A stretch of DNA of 64,000 nt from Microbacterium sp. W4I20 (GCF_030816505.1 NZ_JAUSYB010000001.1:3720001-3784000), one strand, 5' to 3'. Counted from the stretch's first letter, positions 16,207 to 27,806 are shown. Notes: generated by a model not told the origin, from the letters alone. Numbers and translations: made by a program.

Positions 16207-17044
16207 GGCGGGCGGATGCCGGTGGGCGATCCCGACGGCGGATCGTCGCGACGACTGCCCGCTCGACCAGGTCCCAGTCGTGCACGACCATCGCGTAGTC
16301 GAACCGCAGAGTGGGGTGTCCCCAGAATGCCGCGTTGGCATCCCGCACGAGATCCTTGTGTCGATGTGACGGTCCGTCGTGATTGCCCTGCCCGTCGGTC
16401 TCGATGATGAGCCATCCATCGATGAGCAGGTCGACACGACCGGTTCCGACGATCGGTGCCTGCGTGCGAACCGTCCAGCCGAACGGGCGCAGCCGGAGCC
16501 GCACAAGGGATTCGAGCCCGCTGTCGGAATCGGCGCGCGAGAACATCACGAGGTCTCGGCCCCTCGCGCTCAGCGACTTGCGCAGCCATCGGAGTCCGGC
16601 AGTGTCGATGACGCCCTGCCGCCGGGCGGACTCCAAGGCGACGAAGAAGTGCTCGTCACCGCGGCAGCGGAAGATCTGGACGAGTATTCGGGGGACAGTC
16701 GGAAGCGCGAACGGCGACGTCGCGGATCCGTCATCCCAGTGCGCGACGCAGGCGCAGGTCTCCTCGTCGTGCGGGTACTGATGGCGATCCGAGTGCATCC
16801 ATACGTGGAGCTCCGGGTCGCCGAGCACCCAGAGGCCGAGGTGTCGGGCCGCCGACTCGCAGCCGAGAGCTCCACCGTGCGCGGCGGCCGTGATCACCGC
16901 CGCGCAGGCGTGCGCCCCGGCATACACGCCCCGCCGAACTCGGGAGATTCCACCGCGGCGCAGCCGGCGCTCTATCTCGCGGCGGGTCATCCTCTCTCTC
17001 AGCGCTCGGTAGGTCCACACTTGATCGCCGTCCATCGTGCACAT
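16199..17044 (-). CDS. DUF559 nuclease-like protein with AbiEi-like N-terminus
   Basis: This protein has about 281 residues. The N-terminus (TYRALRERMTRREIERRLRR, then VRRGVYAG) resembles the AbiEi antitoxin-type winged-helix domain. The C-terminus is a DUF559/Vsr-like PD-(D/E)xK fold: GLESLVRLRLRPFGW, GRVDLLIDGWLIIETDGQGNH and RDANAAFWGHPTLRFDY, where the Asp of RVDLL and Glu of IETDG are the likely metal ligands. Such genes are common as solitary accessory genes in Actinobacteria. The start may be 17044 or 17035. Both ends are flanked by copies of an 86-bp inverted repeat. Confidence 0.78.
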   Translation of the reverse strand: MCTMDGDQVWTYRALRERMTRREIERRLRRGGISRVRRGVYAGAHACAAVITAAAHGGALGCESAARHLGLWVLGDPELHVWMHSDRHQYPHDEETCACVAHWDDGSATSPFALPTVPRILVQIFRCRGDEHFFVALESARRQGVIDTAGLRWLRKSLSARGRDLVMFSRADSDSGLESLVRLRLRPFGWTVRTQAPIVGTGRVDLLIDGWLIIETDGQGNHDGPSHRHKDLVRDANAAFWGHPTLRFDYAMVVHDWDLVERAVVATIRRRDRPPASARRA

Positions 17045-17142
17045 CGATCGAGGATGCCGCGCCCCCGGCATCCGCATCCGCCCTCGTGCCACTCTTCGGG
17101 GATGACCTCTTCGTCTTCCCTTCTGTGGAGGAACAGTCGCGC

Positions 17143-17228
17143 GTGCACAGCTTCGGAGTTGCAGCCGCACACCCCGCAGAACCGGGCTTTCGAGCGGCGA
17201 GTCGCGCGTCCAGTCCGAAGTCGTGCAC
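17143..17228. repeat. 86-bp inverted-repeat element, right copy
   Basis: The arms GTGCACAGCTTCGGA (17143-17157) and TCCGAAGTCGTGCAC (17214-17228) again enclose exactly 56 bases. It lies about 100 bases upstream of the DUF559 start codon, in the same orientation as the left copy. Confidence 0.6.
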
Positions 17229-17263
17229 GGCGGCCGGCGGTCGGCCCGGGGCGGGGACGGAGA

Positions 17264-17295
17264 AAGGGCTCGGATGCCGAAGCATCCGAGCCCTT
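17264..17295 (-). terminator. Terminator after pstB
   Basis: A 14-bp perfect stem (AAGGGCTCGGATGC with its complement) and a 4-base loop end in CCCTTTCT on the minus strand. It lies directly downstream of pstB and closes the pst operon. Confidence 0.85.
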
Positions 17296-17311
17296 CCCGA
17301 GGTCCAGCGAC

Positions 17312-18091
17312 CTATCCGAAGCGACCCGAGACGTAGTCCTCGGTGGCCTGGATGGACGGCGTGGTGAAGATGGTCTTCGTGTCGTCGTACTCGATGAGCT
17401 TGCCGGGCTTGCCGGTGCCGGCGATGTTGAAGAACGCCGTCCGGTCGGAGACGCGGCTCGCCTGCTGCATATTGTGCGTGACGATGACGACGGTGTACTG
17501 CTGCTTGATCTCGGCGATCAGCTCCTCGATCGCGAAGGTCGAGATCGGGTCGAGGGCGGAGCAGGGCTCATCCATCAGGATCACGTCGGGGGACACCGCG
17601 ATCGCACGGGCAATGCACAGACGCTGCTGCTGACCGCCGGAGAGACCGGAGCCCGGCTTGTCGAGACGGTCCTTGACCTCGTTCCAGAGGTTGGCGCCCT
17701 TCAGCGACTGCTCGACCAGGGCATCCTGGTCGCTCTTGGCCATGCGCGTGTTGTTGAGCTTGACGCCCGCCAGCACATTCTCCTTGATCGACATCGTCGG
17801 GAACGGGTTCGGCCGCTGGAAGACCATTCCGACGCGACGGCGTACGAGCACGGGGTCGACGTTGGAGTCGTAGAGGTTGCGTCCGTCGATCAGGACCTCG
17901 CCCTCGACGCGCGCTCCGGGAATGACCTCGTGCATGCGGTTGAGCGTGCGGAGGAAGGTCGACTTGCCGCAGCCGGACGGGCCGATGAACGCCGTCACGG
18001 TGTTCGGCTTGATGTCGATGCTCACGCCCTCGACGGCGAGGAAGTCGCTGTAGTAGACGTTGAGGTCGTTGACTTCGATGCTCTTGGACAC
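17312..18091 (-). CDS. pstB: Phosphate ABC transporter ATP-binding protein
   Basis: This is the ATPase of the high-affinity phosphate importer, 259 residues. It has Walker [10 protein letters not shown], the signature [14 protein letters not shown], Walker [14 protein letters not shown] and the H-loop VTHNMQQA. The GTG at 18091 is chosen because AGAAGGA stands seven bases before it and the product then starts [13 protein letters not shown]. It is the last gene of pstSCAB. Confidence 0.96.
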   Translation of the reverse strand: MSKSIEVNDLNVYYSDFLAVEGVSIDIKPNTVTAFIGPSGCGKSTFLRTLNRMHEVIPGARVEGEVLIDGRNLYDSNVDPVLVRRRVGMVFQRPNPFPTMSIKENVLAGVKLNNTRMAKSDQDALVEQSLKGANLWNEVKDRLDKPGSGLSGGQQQRLCIARAIAVSPDVILMDEPCSALDPISTFAIEELIAEIKQQYTVVIVTHNMQQASRVSDRTAFFNIAGTGKPGKLIEYDDTKTIFTTPSIQATEDYVSGRFG

Positions 18092-18129
18092 CTGGGATCC
18101 TTCTTCTCGATCGGGAAAGGGGAGCCGGT

Positions 18130-19227
18130 TCAACGGCCGTTGGTCTTGGGGGCGAACACCTTGGCGATGACGCGCGCCAGGAGGTTCAGGAGCATCACGA
18201 TGACGATCAGCGTGAGCGCCGATGCCCAGGCGCGCTCGATGAACGCGTCGGACGGGATGCCGGGGTACTTGGCCTGCATGTACGAGAACACCGGCAGGGT
18301 CGCCATCTGTCCGCTGAACATGTTGAGGTTCAGGCTCGGCACGATGCCGACGGTGAGGAGCAGCGGAGCCGTCTCGCCGATGACGCGGGAGATGGCGAGC
18401 ATGATGCTCGTCGTGATGCCGGCGATCGCGGTGGGGATCACGACCTTGAGGATCGTGAGCCACTTCGGCACACCGAGGGCATAAGCGGCCTCGCGCAGCT
18501 CGTTCGGCACGATGCGCAGCAGCTCCTCCGAGCCGCGGACGACGACCGGGATCATCAGCACCGACAGGGCAAGCGAGCCCATGATGCCCATTCGTGTTCC
18601 GGGCCCCATGATCAGGGCGAACACCGAGTAGATGAACAGACCGGCGACGATGGACGGGATGCCCGTCATGACGTCGACGAGGAAGGTGATGCCGCGGGCG
18701 AGCCGGCGACCCTCACCGTATTCGACGAGGTAGATCGAGGTCATCAGGCCGATCGGCACGGAGATGATGGTCGCGCCGAGGGTGATGAGCACGGTGCCCC
18801 AGATGGCGTGGATCGCGCCACCGCCCTCGCCGACGACGTTGCGCATCGAGAAGCTGAAGAACTCTCCGTCGAAGCGGGTGAGTCCGTTGACGACCACCGT
18901 GTAGAGGAGCGAGATCAGGGGGAGCAGAGCGACCACGAACGCGGAGGAGACCAGGGCCGTCATCAGCCGGTCAGTCGCGTGGCGGCGGCTCTCGACGACC
19001 GTCGACAGCGCGAAGATGGCGACCATGTAGATGAGCAGGCCCACCACCAGGGTGAGTGCGATGTTGAAGTCGGCCGGGTCGCCACCGCTGTTCGCGAGAG
19101 CGAAGATCACGGCCGAGACCGCGAAGCATCCGAGGAGCAGCGCCCAGGGCGCCCACTTCGGCAGGTGGCCGGCGGTGGTCGACATGGTCGTCGACGCCGG
19201 GGCGATGGGGGTGGCAGTGGCGGTCAT
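18130..19227 (-). CDS. pstA: Phosphate ABC transporter permease PstA
   Basis: This is a 365-residue inner-membrane permease. After a 30-residue cytoplasmic start it has three hydrophobic segments ([17 protein letters not shown] onward) before the core ABC permease domain. The EAA-type loop is [21 protein letters not shown]. With PstC it forms the phosphate channel. It follows pstC after a single intervening base. Confidence 0.95.
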   Translation of the reverse strand: MTATATPIAPASTTMSTTAGHLPKWAPWALLLGCFAVSAVIFALANSGGDPADFNIALTLVVGLLIYMVAIFALSTVVESRRHATDRLMTALVSSAFVVALLPLISLLYTVVVNGLTRFDGEFFSFSMRNVVGEGGGAIHAIWGTVLITLGATIISVPIGLMTSIYLVEYGEGRRLARGITFLVDVMTGIPSIVAGLFIYSVFALIMGPGTRMGIMGSLALSVLMIPVVVRGSEELLRIVPNELREAAYALGVPKWLTILKVVIPTAIAGITTSIMLAISRVIGETAPLLLTVGIVPSLNLNMFSGQMATLPVFSYMQAKYPGIPSDAFIERAWASALTLIVIVMLLNLLARVIAKVFAPKTNGR

Positions 19228-19228
19228 G

Positions 19229-20200
19229 TCAGTTGGCTCCCGAGAACTCGGCGCGACGCGAGACGATCCAGCGAGCGAGGAAGTTGACCGCGAAGGTCAC
19301 GATGAACAGGATCAGACCGGCGGCGATGAGCGTGTTGACGCCCTCATCGTGCGCCTCCGGGAACCGCAGGGCGATGATCGCGGGGATCGTCGTCGGGTTC
19401 TCCGGATTGATGAGGTTGAAGGTGACGATGCCGAGCGGCGACAGCACGAGCGTCACCGCCATGGTCTCGCCGAGAGCGCGGCCGAGGCCGAGCATCGCGC
19501 CCGACACCATGCCACTGCGGGCGAAGGGCAGCACCGCCATGCGGACCATCTCCCAGCGCGTCGCCCCGAGGGCCAGAGCTGCTTCCTCGTGCAGCCGCGG
19601 CGTCTGCAGGAAGACCTCGCGGCAGATCGCGGTCATGATCGGCAGGATCATTACCGCGAGCACCAGGGAGGCGGTGAGGATCGTCTTGCCGGTACCAGAG
19701 GGCGTGCCGGAGAAGAGCGGGATGAAGCCGAGGTTCTCGTTCAGCCACTTGTAGAAGGGCACCAGCATCGGGGCGAAGGTGAGCGCGCCCCAGAGACCGA
19801 AGACGACCGAGGGCACGGCGGCCAGGAGGTCGATGACGTAGCCGAGCACCCCGGCGAGGCGGCGCGGGGCGTAGTGCGAGATGAACAGTGCGATGCCGAT
19901 CGCGATCGGCGCCGCGATGACGAGGGCGATGGCGCTCGACCAGAGAGTTCCGAAGACGAAGGGCCAGACCCAGGAGGCGAAGGCCTCGCCCTCGAGGATG
20001 TGGTTGCCCGAGGTGTCGGGGGCGAGCGCGGGCAGGGCCTGGATGATCAGGAAGATCGCGACGGCCGCGAGGGTGACGAGGATGATGATTCCGGCGCCGA
20101 GAGCGGTTCCGGAGAAGATGCGATCGCCGCGCCGGCGCAGGGTGGGGCGCGCTTCGGACGGACGGACGTCGCTTTCGGGATCCGTCGTGGTGGTTGTCAT
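19229..20200 (-). CDS. pstC: Phosphate ABC transporter permease PstC
   Basis: This is a 323-residue permease with an N-terminal cytoplasmic tail rich in Thr/Asp and six membrane segments. The EAA loop is LHEEAALALGATRWEMVRMAV, and the strand GRALGETMAVTLVL is typical of PstC. It pairs with PstA. A strong hairpin separates it from pstS, which would let the binding protein be made in excess. Confidence 0.95.
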   Translation of the reverse strand: MTTTTTDPESDVRPSEARPTLRRRGDRIFSGTALGAGIIILVTLAAVAIFLIIQALPALAPDTSGNHILEGEAFASWVWPFVFGTLWSSAIALVIAAPIAIGIALFISHYAPRRLAGVLGYVIDLLAAVPSVVFGLWGALTFAPMLVPFYKWLNENLGFIPLFSGTPSGTGKTILTASLVLAVMILPIMTAICREVFLQTPRLHEEAALALGATRWEMVRMAVLPFARSGMVSGAMLGLGRALGETMAVTLVLSPLGIVTFNLINPENPTTIPAIIALRFPEAHDEGVNTLIAAGLILFIVTFAVNFLARWIVSRRAEFSGAN

Positions 20201-20249
20201 CGGAGCGGCTCCACTGGTTCGGCGGGACGTTCGGGCTTTTCATGGGGGT

Positions 20250-20294
20250 GCCCCCGCGTGTGCTGAGCTGCTGTCGCGCAGCACACGCGGGGGC
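20250..20294 (-). terminator. Hairpin between pstS and pstC (attenuator or processing site)
   Basis: GCCCCCGCGTGTGCTG (20250-20265) pairs perfectly with CAGCACACGCGGGGGC (20279-20294) around a 13-base loop. It lies downstream of pstS inside the operon and has no T-run. It is more likely to stabilise pstS mRNA or reduce read-through than to stop all transcription. Confidence 0.6.
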
Positions 20295-20327
20295 GACGGG
20301 GTCCTCAGCGCGGGGCCGAGGACCGGA

Positions 20328-21431
20328 TCACTCGGTGACGATCGCGTCGATCGCGGCGCTGACCTGGTCGCGCAGCTCGCCCGAGATGGGCGCGCTGCCG
20401 GCGGCCTCGGAAGCGACCTTCTGGCCGTCCTCCGATGCGACGTACTCGAAGTAGGCCTTCACCACGGCGGCGGCCTCGGCGTCGTCGTACTCGACGCAGC
20501 CGATCAGGTACGAGACCAGTGCGATCGGGTAGGAGCCGGCGGGGGCGGCGGCCGGGTCGACGTCGTAGGCGAGGTCGTGGTCCGAGCGGCCCTCTTCGAG
20601 CGGCGACGCGGCGACGAGCGCGGCGGCGGCATCGGCCGAGTAGGGCACGTACTCGCCCTCGACCTCGACGGCGACCTGGCCGAGGTCCTTCGCCTGCGAG
20701 GCGTCGGCGAAGCCGATGTAGCCGACGCCGTTGGTGATGGCGTTCACGACGCCGGAGGTGCCGTCGCCGGCCTCACCGGTCTGCAGCGGCCACTCGTCGG
20801 CGGCTTCGTAGGTCCAGACGTCGGGAGCGACGGCGCTGAGGTACTTGGTGAAGGTCTCCTGCGTGCCCGACGGGTCTGCGCGGTGCACGGGGACGATGGC
20901 CTGGTCGGGGAGCTCGACGCCCTCGTTCTGCGAGGCGATGGCCTCGTCGTTCCAGTTGGTGATCGTGCCGGCGAAGATGCCCGCGATGGTCTTGCCGTCG
21001 AGGTTCAGCTCGTCGATGCCCTCGAGGTTGAAGGCGACGGCGACCGGGGAGATGTAGACCGGGATCTCGACGATCTCGTCCGACGCGCACGAGCCGAAGC
21101 CGCCGGCGGCGAGCTCGTCGGCGTTGAACGCGCGGTCCGAGCCGATGAAGTTGGAGGAGCCGGCGATGAAGTTCTCGCGGCCGGTGCCGGAGCCCGTCGC
21201 CGTGTAGTTGACCGTCGTGTCGGGGTTCGCGGTCTGGAACGCGGCGACCCAGGCCTGCTGGGCGGCTTCCTGCGAGGAGGCGCCGGTGGCCTCGATCGTG
21301 CCGGAGAGGGTGGACTCGGAGGGGGCGTCGGAGCTTCCGCCCGTTCCGCCTTCGTTCGCGGCACAGCCGGCGAGTGCGAGAGCGGCGACGGCGCCGATGG
21401 CGCCGATTCGTGCGATTCGGGAGATCTTCAC
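20328..21431 (-). CDS. pstS: Phosphate-binding lipoprotein PstS
   Basis: This is a 367-residue periplasmic-type binding protein anchored by a lipobox (AALALAGC near residue 20). Phosphate-binding segments are present: ATGASSQ, SSNFIGSDRA, VHRADPSGTQETF and DGTSGVVNAI. The GTG at 21431 follows GAAGGATC and starts VKISRIARIG. It is first in pstSCAB and has a tandem PHO box about 85 bases upstream, so it should be induced by phosphate starvation through PhoP. Confidence 0.95.
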   Translation of the reverse strand: MKISRIARIGAIGAVAALALAGCAANEGGTGGSSDAPSESTLSGTIEATGASSQEAAQQAWVAAFQTANPDTTVNYTATGSGTGRENFIAGSSNFIGSDRAFNADELAAGGFGSCASDEIVEIPVYISPVAVAFNLEGIDELNLDGKTIAGIFAGTITNWNDEAIASQNEGVELPDQAIVPVHRADPSGTQETFTKYLSAVAPDVWTYEAADEWPLQTGEAGDGTSGVVNAITNGVGYIGFADASQAKDLGQVAVEVEGEYVPYSADAAAALVAASPLEEGRSDHDLAYDVDPAAAPAGSYPIALVSYLIGCVEYDDAEAAAVVKAYFEYVASEDGQKVASEAAGSAPISGELRDQVSAAIDAIVTE

Positions 21432-21504
21432 TGTGGATCCTTCGATCTTGGATGGGTGGGGCCCGGTGCAGGGCACACAGTGACGCTATGTGCGGCGGTT
21501 AACG

Positions 21505-21537
21505 AGACTCTCCCGCACAGGTGAACGGCAGGTGAAC
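21505..21537 (-). promoter_or_regulatory. PHO box and -10 of pstS
   Basis: On the minus strand the 11-mers GTTCACCTGCC (21537-21527) and GTTCACCTGTG (21526-21516) are adjacent direct repeats. Both match the GTTCACC core of actinobacterial PhoP sites. Five bases later comes GAGTCT (21510-21505), an nAnnnT-type -10. The box therefore covers the -35 position, as an activator site should. Confidence 0.75.
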
Positions 21538-21633
21538 GACGGACGACTCTCTGGGGCCGATCCCAGCGTCCGTGCGGGCGCGCGGCGGGGCCCGCCGACG
21601 CGATGCGACGACGTGACGCTCGGCGGCGAGAAC

Positions 21634-22625
21634 TCAGACCTTGGGGATGTGCGTCTCGATCGCGATGATGCCGGAGCCCGGGTTCGTGGCCGAGAGGTGC
21701 ACCACCGAGAACGCGCCGGGCTCGAGGTCCGCAGCGCTGCTGAGGTAGGAGCCCTGGATCGTGCCGGTGGCGAGAGCGATCTCGGACAGCAGCCCGGGAA
21801 GGACGGGGCCGTGGCTGCAGAGGATGGCCGCCTTGCCGGAGCGCACGCGTCGTCCGACCACATGACGGAGGTCGTCCGTGCCGTCCTCCCAGGCGTCCTG
21901 ACTGATCTTCTCCGTCGTGACGAACTTCCGCTCGAGCTCCTGCGCGAGGGGAGTCACCGTCTCGACGCAACGCACCGCGTCGCTGGTCACGATCTTGCGC
22001 ACGCCGAAGGCACGCAGCGGCCCCACGATCGACGTTGCCTGTCGGCGCCCGCGCTCGGTCAGCGGCCGGGCGGCATCCGCTCCGTCCCATTCCGAGCGGG
22101 GCATGGCCTTCGCGTGCCGCAGCACGATCACCGGGAAGGTGCGCAGCGCCCCGTCGTCGACGAGGTGCGCGAAGAAGTCGAGGATCTCGAGATCGACCGG
22201 GTAGCTGAGCTTCGCCCGGGCCTTCTTCACGCTCACCCATTCGACCGCCGCGATCTCGCGGTTGGGCACGAAGGTCGACTCCCGGATCGCCCGGTCGGTG
22301 GCCTCGGCGGCCCAGTAGTGCACGACCTTCTGCTTCTGCGAGGCGAGGTGATAGCGGCTCACCCCGACCGGCACGCCCAGCGAGACGCGGATGCCGGTCT
22401 CCTCATGCACCTCGCGCACCGCGGTCTCGGCGAGCATCTCGCCTGGATCCACCTTGCCTTTGGGCAGGGTGACGTCGCGATACTTCGTGCGGTGGATCAG
22501 CAGGATGCGGAGCTTCCCGTCCACGATGCGCCAGACCACCGCCCCGGCGGCGTACACCGCCTTGTCGGTCCACTTCGAGGACGGCGACTGCGTCTTGCCG
22601 TGGGCGCTCTGCGTCTGCCGGACGC

Positions 22626-22629
<4 letters not shown>
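21634..22629 (-). CDS. Nudix hydrolase fused to histidine phosphatase (MutT1-like)
   Basis: This 331-residue two-domain enzyme has an N-terminal Nudix box, G-KVDPG-E through REVHEETGI (about residues 58-80). The C-terminal SixA/phosphoglycerate-mutase-like domain has VLRHAKAM and [10 protein letters not shown]. The mycobacterial homologue MutT1 hydrolyses 8-oxo-GTP and diadenosine polyphosphates. Its ATG overlaps the ppk stop. The ppk-mutT1 order is conserved in Actinobacteria and puts this gene under the ppk promoter. Confidence 0.9.
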
Positions 22630-24791
<2,162 letters not shown>

Positions 24792-24798
24792 GGGGTAC

Positions 24799-24831
24799 AT
24801 CTAAGCACCGGCAGGTGACGCACGCGTGAAC
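24799..24831 (-). promoter_or_regulatory. PHO box and -10 of ppk
   Basis: On the minus strand GTTCACGCGTG (24831-24821) and CGTCACCTGCC (24820-24810) are adjacent 11-mers of the PhoP-site type; the second is the weaker. Five bases on is TTAGAT (24804-24799), then seven bases to the ATG at 24791. The spacing matches the pstS promoter exactly. Confidence 0.65.
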
Positions 24832-24843
24832 GGGGCGCTTCCG

Positions 24844-25527
24844 TCACCTCGCACCGGCCAGGGTCTCGTCCTCGTACACGTTGAACCGATAGCCGACGTT
24901 GCGCACCGTGCCGATGATCTGCTCCTGATCGCCGAGCTTGGCCCGCAGTCGTCGCACGTGCACGTCGACCGTGCGGGTGCCGCCGAAGTAGTCGTAGCCC
25001 CACACCTCGCTGAGCAGCTGCTCGCGGGTGAACACCCTCGAGGGGTGCGTGGCCAGGAAGTGCAGGAGCTGGAACTCCTTGTAGGTGAGATCGAGCGGCT
25101 TGCCGTGCAGCTTCGCCGAGTAGGACTGCTCGTCGATCGAGACGCCGGAGGCCTGTACGCGCGACGGCTCGGCGACCTCGTCGCGGCGCGCGAGACCGAG
25201 GCGCACACGGGCGTCGATCTCGGCGGGTCCGGCGTTCGCGAGGAGCACGTCGTCGATGCCCCAGTCCCCGGACAGCGCGCTCATGCCGCCCTCGGTGACG
25301 ACGAGCAGCAGCGGTGCGTCCTGCCCCGTGGCGCGCAGCAGACGGCACAGCGACTTCGCGCCGACCAGGTCGTGGCGACCGTCCACGATCACGACGTCGT
25401 AGTCCGGCGCGCTGACCAGCTGCGCGGGCTCTGCGGGGATCTGTCGCACTCGGTGGCTGAGCAGCTCGAGGGCGGGCAGCACCTGCTCCGTGAGGGGAGC
25501 GTTGGTCAGAACCAGCACCACAGCCAC
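24844..25527 (-). CDS. glnR: Nitrogen regulator GlnR (atypical OmpR-family response regulator)
   Basis: This protein has 227 residues. The receiver domain has [10 protein letters not shown] and [24 protein letters not shown], matching Streptomyces GlnR almost word for word. The winged helix contains [40 protein letters not shown] and [11 protein letters not shown]. GlnR controls nitrogen assimilation genes and is an orphan regulator not phosphorylated in the usual way. The GTG at 25527 has an AGGAG at good distance and gives the conserved N-terminus; GTG 25533 is the longer option. Confidence 0.9.
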   Translation of the reverse strand: MAVVLVLTNAPLTEQVLPALELLSHRVRQIPAEPAQLVSAPDYDVVIVDGRHDLVGAKSLCRLLRATGQDAPLLLVVTEGGMSALSGDWGIDDVLLANAGPAEIDARVRLGLARRDEVAEPSRVQASGVSIDEQSYSAKLHGKPLDLTYKEFQLLHFLATHPSRVFTREQLLSEVWGYDYFGGTRTVDVHVRRLRAKLGDQEQIIGTVRNVGYRFNVYEDETLAGAR

Positions 25528-25601
25528 GCGCACTCCTCACCGGCGCGGGGGTCGACGCCGTGCCGCCATGATACCGGCAGCCGATGCGCAACAATGGAGT
25601 C

Positions 25602-25892
25602 ATGTCGGATCCAGCTCTCGCACCGCGTAACGCCGTCGGCGGCGTGGTCGCCGTCTGGGCGACGGCCTTCGTCGCGACCGTCGCCGTCGGAATCCTCGTG
25701 CCGGAGGAGTGGCGCATCCCGTGGCTGCTCGTCGCTTTCGGCGGTGTCGTGCTGCTCTCCTTCGCGGTGCAGCTCTGGTACGGACGCACCCAGGGATTCA
25801 TCTTCCGCGTGGCGGGGAGCGTCACCGGCGCACTCCTGCTGATGGGGATCATCTCCGTGGGCTTCGGCCTGGCCGCGCTGATCCCGACCTGA
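25602..25892 (+). CDS. Small membrane protein, three predicted helices
   Basis: This is a 96-residue hydrophobic protein that I do not recognise. Helices are near residues 12-33 (GGVVAVWATAFVATVAVGIL), 40-58 and 70-93. Its neighbours give no clear hint. AACAAT ends six bases before the ATG at 25602, so this start is preferred over the ATG at 25584. Confidence 0.75.
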   Translation: MSDPALAPRNAVGGVVAVWATAFVATVAVGILVPEEWRIPWLLVAFGGVVLLSFAVQLWYGRTQGFIFRVAGSVTGALLLMGIISVGFGLAALIPT

Positions 25893-25932
25893 GTTCTGCC
25901 CGGCGCCTGTCGGGCGCGGTAAGGTGGAGGGC

Positions 25933-26046
25933 ATGGATCTCATGGCGCTCGAACTCTTCTACATCGGCCTTCTGGGCCTCGCGAGCCTCGCTATCGTCTT
26001 CGTCTCCGCCGTGGTGCTGGTCAACCTCTTCCGCGGCCAGCGCTGA
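25933..26046 (+). CDS. 37-residue single-pass membrane protein
   Basis: The product is MDLMALELFYIG followed by one long hydrophobic helix and a basic end LFRGQR. GGAGG lies before the ATG, and a -10-like TAAGGT (25920-25925) is seven bases upstream. It ends five bases before the nitrobindin-like gene and is probably cotranscribed with it. No function is known to me. Confidence 0.65.
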   Translation: MDLMALELFYIGLLGLASLAIVFVSAVVLVNLFRGQR

Positions 26047-26051
26047 CGCTC

Positions 26052-26654
26052 GTGATCGACCTTCCCACCGACCTTCCCGCCGACCTCGCCCCGCTCGCGT
26101 GGCTGATCGGCGTCTGGGAGGGGACCGGCGTCATCGACTATCCCGTGGGGGACGAGCGCCTGCAGGGCGAGTTCGTGCACCGGGTCAGCTTCAGCCACGA
26201 CGGCGGCCCGTTCCTCAACTACTCGGCCACGGCGACCTTCACCGGTGAAGATCAGGCCGTCTCGATCCCGTTGATCGCGGAGTCGGGCTTCTGGCGCCTC
26301 TCGCGACCCGCCGAGGCGACGGATGCCGGTCCGGCCCTGCTGCCGCCCCAGGCTCCCTCCGCCCCGCGCACCGTCGATGACGTCGAGAGCCTGCGCAGCG
26401 AGAACGGCTCCTTCCCGATCGAGGTGTCGATCGCGCACTCGGACGGGATCCTCGAGTTCTACCTCGGCGAGATCGCCGGTCCGCGAGTCGACATCGCCTC
26501 GGACGCGATCGTCCGCGGAGCGGGCACGAAGGACTACGGCGCTGCGTCGCGCATGTACGGTCTGGTCGACAACCACCTGCTCTGGGCCTGGGACATCGCG
26601 GCGCTCGGCACACCGTTGCGCGCCCACGCCTCCGCGCGACTGGCGCGGGTCTGA
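26052..26654 (+). CDS. Nitrobindin-like FABP-family heme-binding protein (DUF1794)
   Basis: This is a 200-residue cytoplasmic beta-barrel protein. WLIGVWEGTG is the GxWxGxG signature of nitrobindins, FVHRVSFSHDGGPFLNY follows, and VDNHLLWAWDI near the C-terminus holds the histidine expected to bind heme iron. Between residues 95 and 115 lies a loop rich in Ala/Pro. Homologues bind heme and scavenge peroxynitrite, and that activity is inferred here. It starts at GTG 26052 and is followed one base after its stop by ygfZ. Confidence 0.88.
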   Translation: MIDLPTDLPADLAPLAWLIGVWEGTGVIDYPVGDERLQGEFVHRVSFSHDGGPFLNYSATATFTGEDQAVSIPLIAESGFWRLSRPAEATDAGPALLPPQAPSAPRTVDDVESLRSENGSFPIEVSIAHSDGILEFYLGEIAGPRVDIASDAIVRGAGTKDYGAASRMYGLVDNHLLWAWDIAALGTPLRAHASARLARV

Positions 26655-26655
26655 C

Positions 26656-27778
26656 ATGGCCGTCTTCGAGAGCATCGAGGGTGCCGTCGCGGGAGAGCTC
26701 GGCACCGCGCACTTCGGCGATCCTTTCCGCGAGCAGCGGCGGCTCGCCGCCGGGGACGCGATCGCCCCGCTCGAAGACCGCACGGTGATCGAGGTCTCGG
26801 GCCCCGAACGCCTCGCCTGGCTCGATTCGATCACCTCTCAGTCCGTCGGACGGCTGGCCGCCGGCGACAGCACCGAGCTGCTGGTCCTCGACCCCCAGGG
26901 TCGGGTCGAGCACGCGGCCGGAGTCGTCGACGACGGGTCCACGACCTGGCTGATCGCGGATGCCGCCGACGCCGAGGGCCTCGCGACCTGGCTGACGCGC
27001 ATGAAGTTCCGCACGCAGGCGACCGTCGAGCTCCGACCCGACCTCGTCCTGTTCGGCTACGTCGACGGCGGCTCCGCTGCCCGCGCGGTGCACGCGGCGG
27101 CATCGTCCGACGGCCGCCCTCCGCTCGTCTGGGAAGACCCCTGGCAGCACGTGGCGGTCGGCGGACACCAGTACTCCGAGATCGTCGACCACCCCGGTGC
27201 CGCGCTCGCCTGGCGCATCGGCATCCTCTCCGCCGCGGAGGCGGAGGCGCTGTCGGCCGCCGTCGACCAGAATTCCGTGGCCGGTCTTCTCGCGGCCGAA
27301 GCCCTGCGCATCGCCGCGTGGCGGCCGCGCTGGGCTGCCGAGGTCGACGACCGATCGCTGCCGCACGAGTCCGACTGGCTCCGCACCGCGGTGCACCTGA
27401 GCAAGGGCTGCTACCGGGGTCAGGAGACGGTCGCCAAGGTGCACAATCTCGGGCACCCGCCGCGCCGGCTCGCCGCGCTCCAGCTCGACGGCAGTGAGGG
27501 CGGTGCTGCCGGAACCCGGCTCGCCCGTGTTCGCCGGCGACGACGAGATCGGTCGCGTGACCTCGGTCGCCCGTCACCACGAAGACGGCCCCATCGCGCT
27601 CGCCATCCTGTCCCGGCGCGCCCCGATCGGCGACCTCGTCGTGCGGGCCGACGGCATCGAGATCGCGGCCTCGCAGCAGGTCATCGTGCCGGCGGATGCC
27701 GGTGCAGTCGCCGACATCCCCCGTCTCACGCGGCTCTCGCGTCGCCCGTCCGCTCCCGATCCCCGGGACGCCCGCTAG
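26656..27778 (+). pseudogene. ygfZ: Folate-binding protein YgfZ, frameshifted
   Basis: YgfZ/IBA57 proteins use tetrahydrofolate to support Fe-S enzymes. The first 280 residues are intact and include the diagnostic KGCYRGQETVAKVHNLG. After LDGSEG the frame is lost. The true C-terminus (VLPEPGSPVFAGDDEIG through APDPRDAR) continues one base out of frame to the stop at 27778. Removing one G from GGG at 27498-27500 restores a single ORF of about 373 residues. The out-of-frame part is perfectly preserved, so a sequencing error or a very recent mutation is likely. Confidence 0.85.
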
Positions 27779-27806
27779 CGGATTCTCCGAGTCCCGCGTT
27801 CGGTCA

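Noticed and set aside
16379..18484. 701-codon open frame on the plus strand across the DUF559 and pst region
   Set aside because: It spans two unrelated genes and an intergenic terminator in antisense; no domain is recognisable.
26323..26655. N-terminal extension of YgfZ from an upstream in-frame start
   Set aside because: The extension is the shadow frame of the nitrobindin-like gene; ATG 26656 gives the family N-terminus two bases after that gene's stop.
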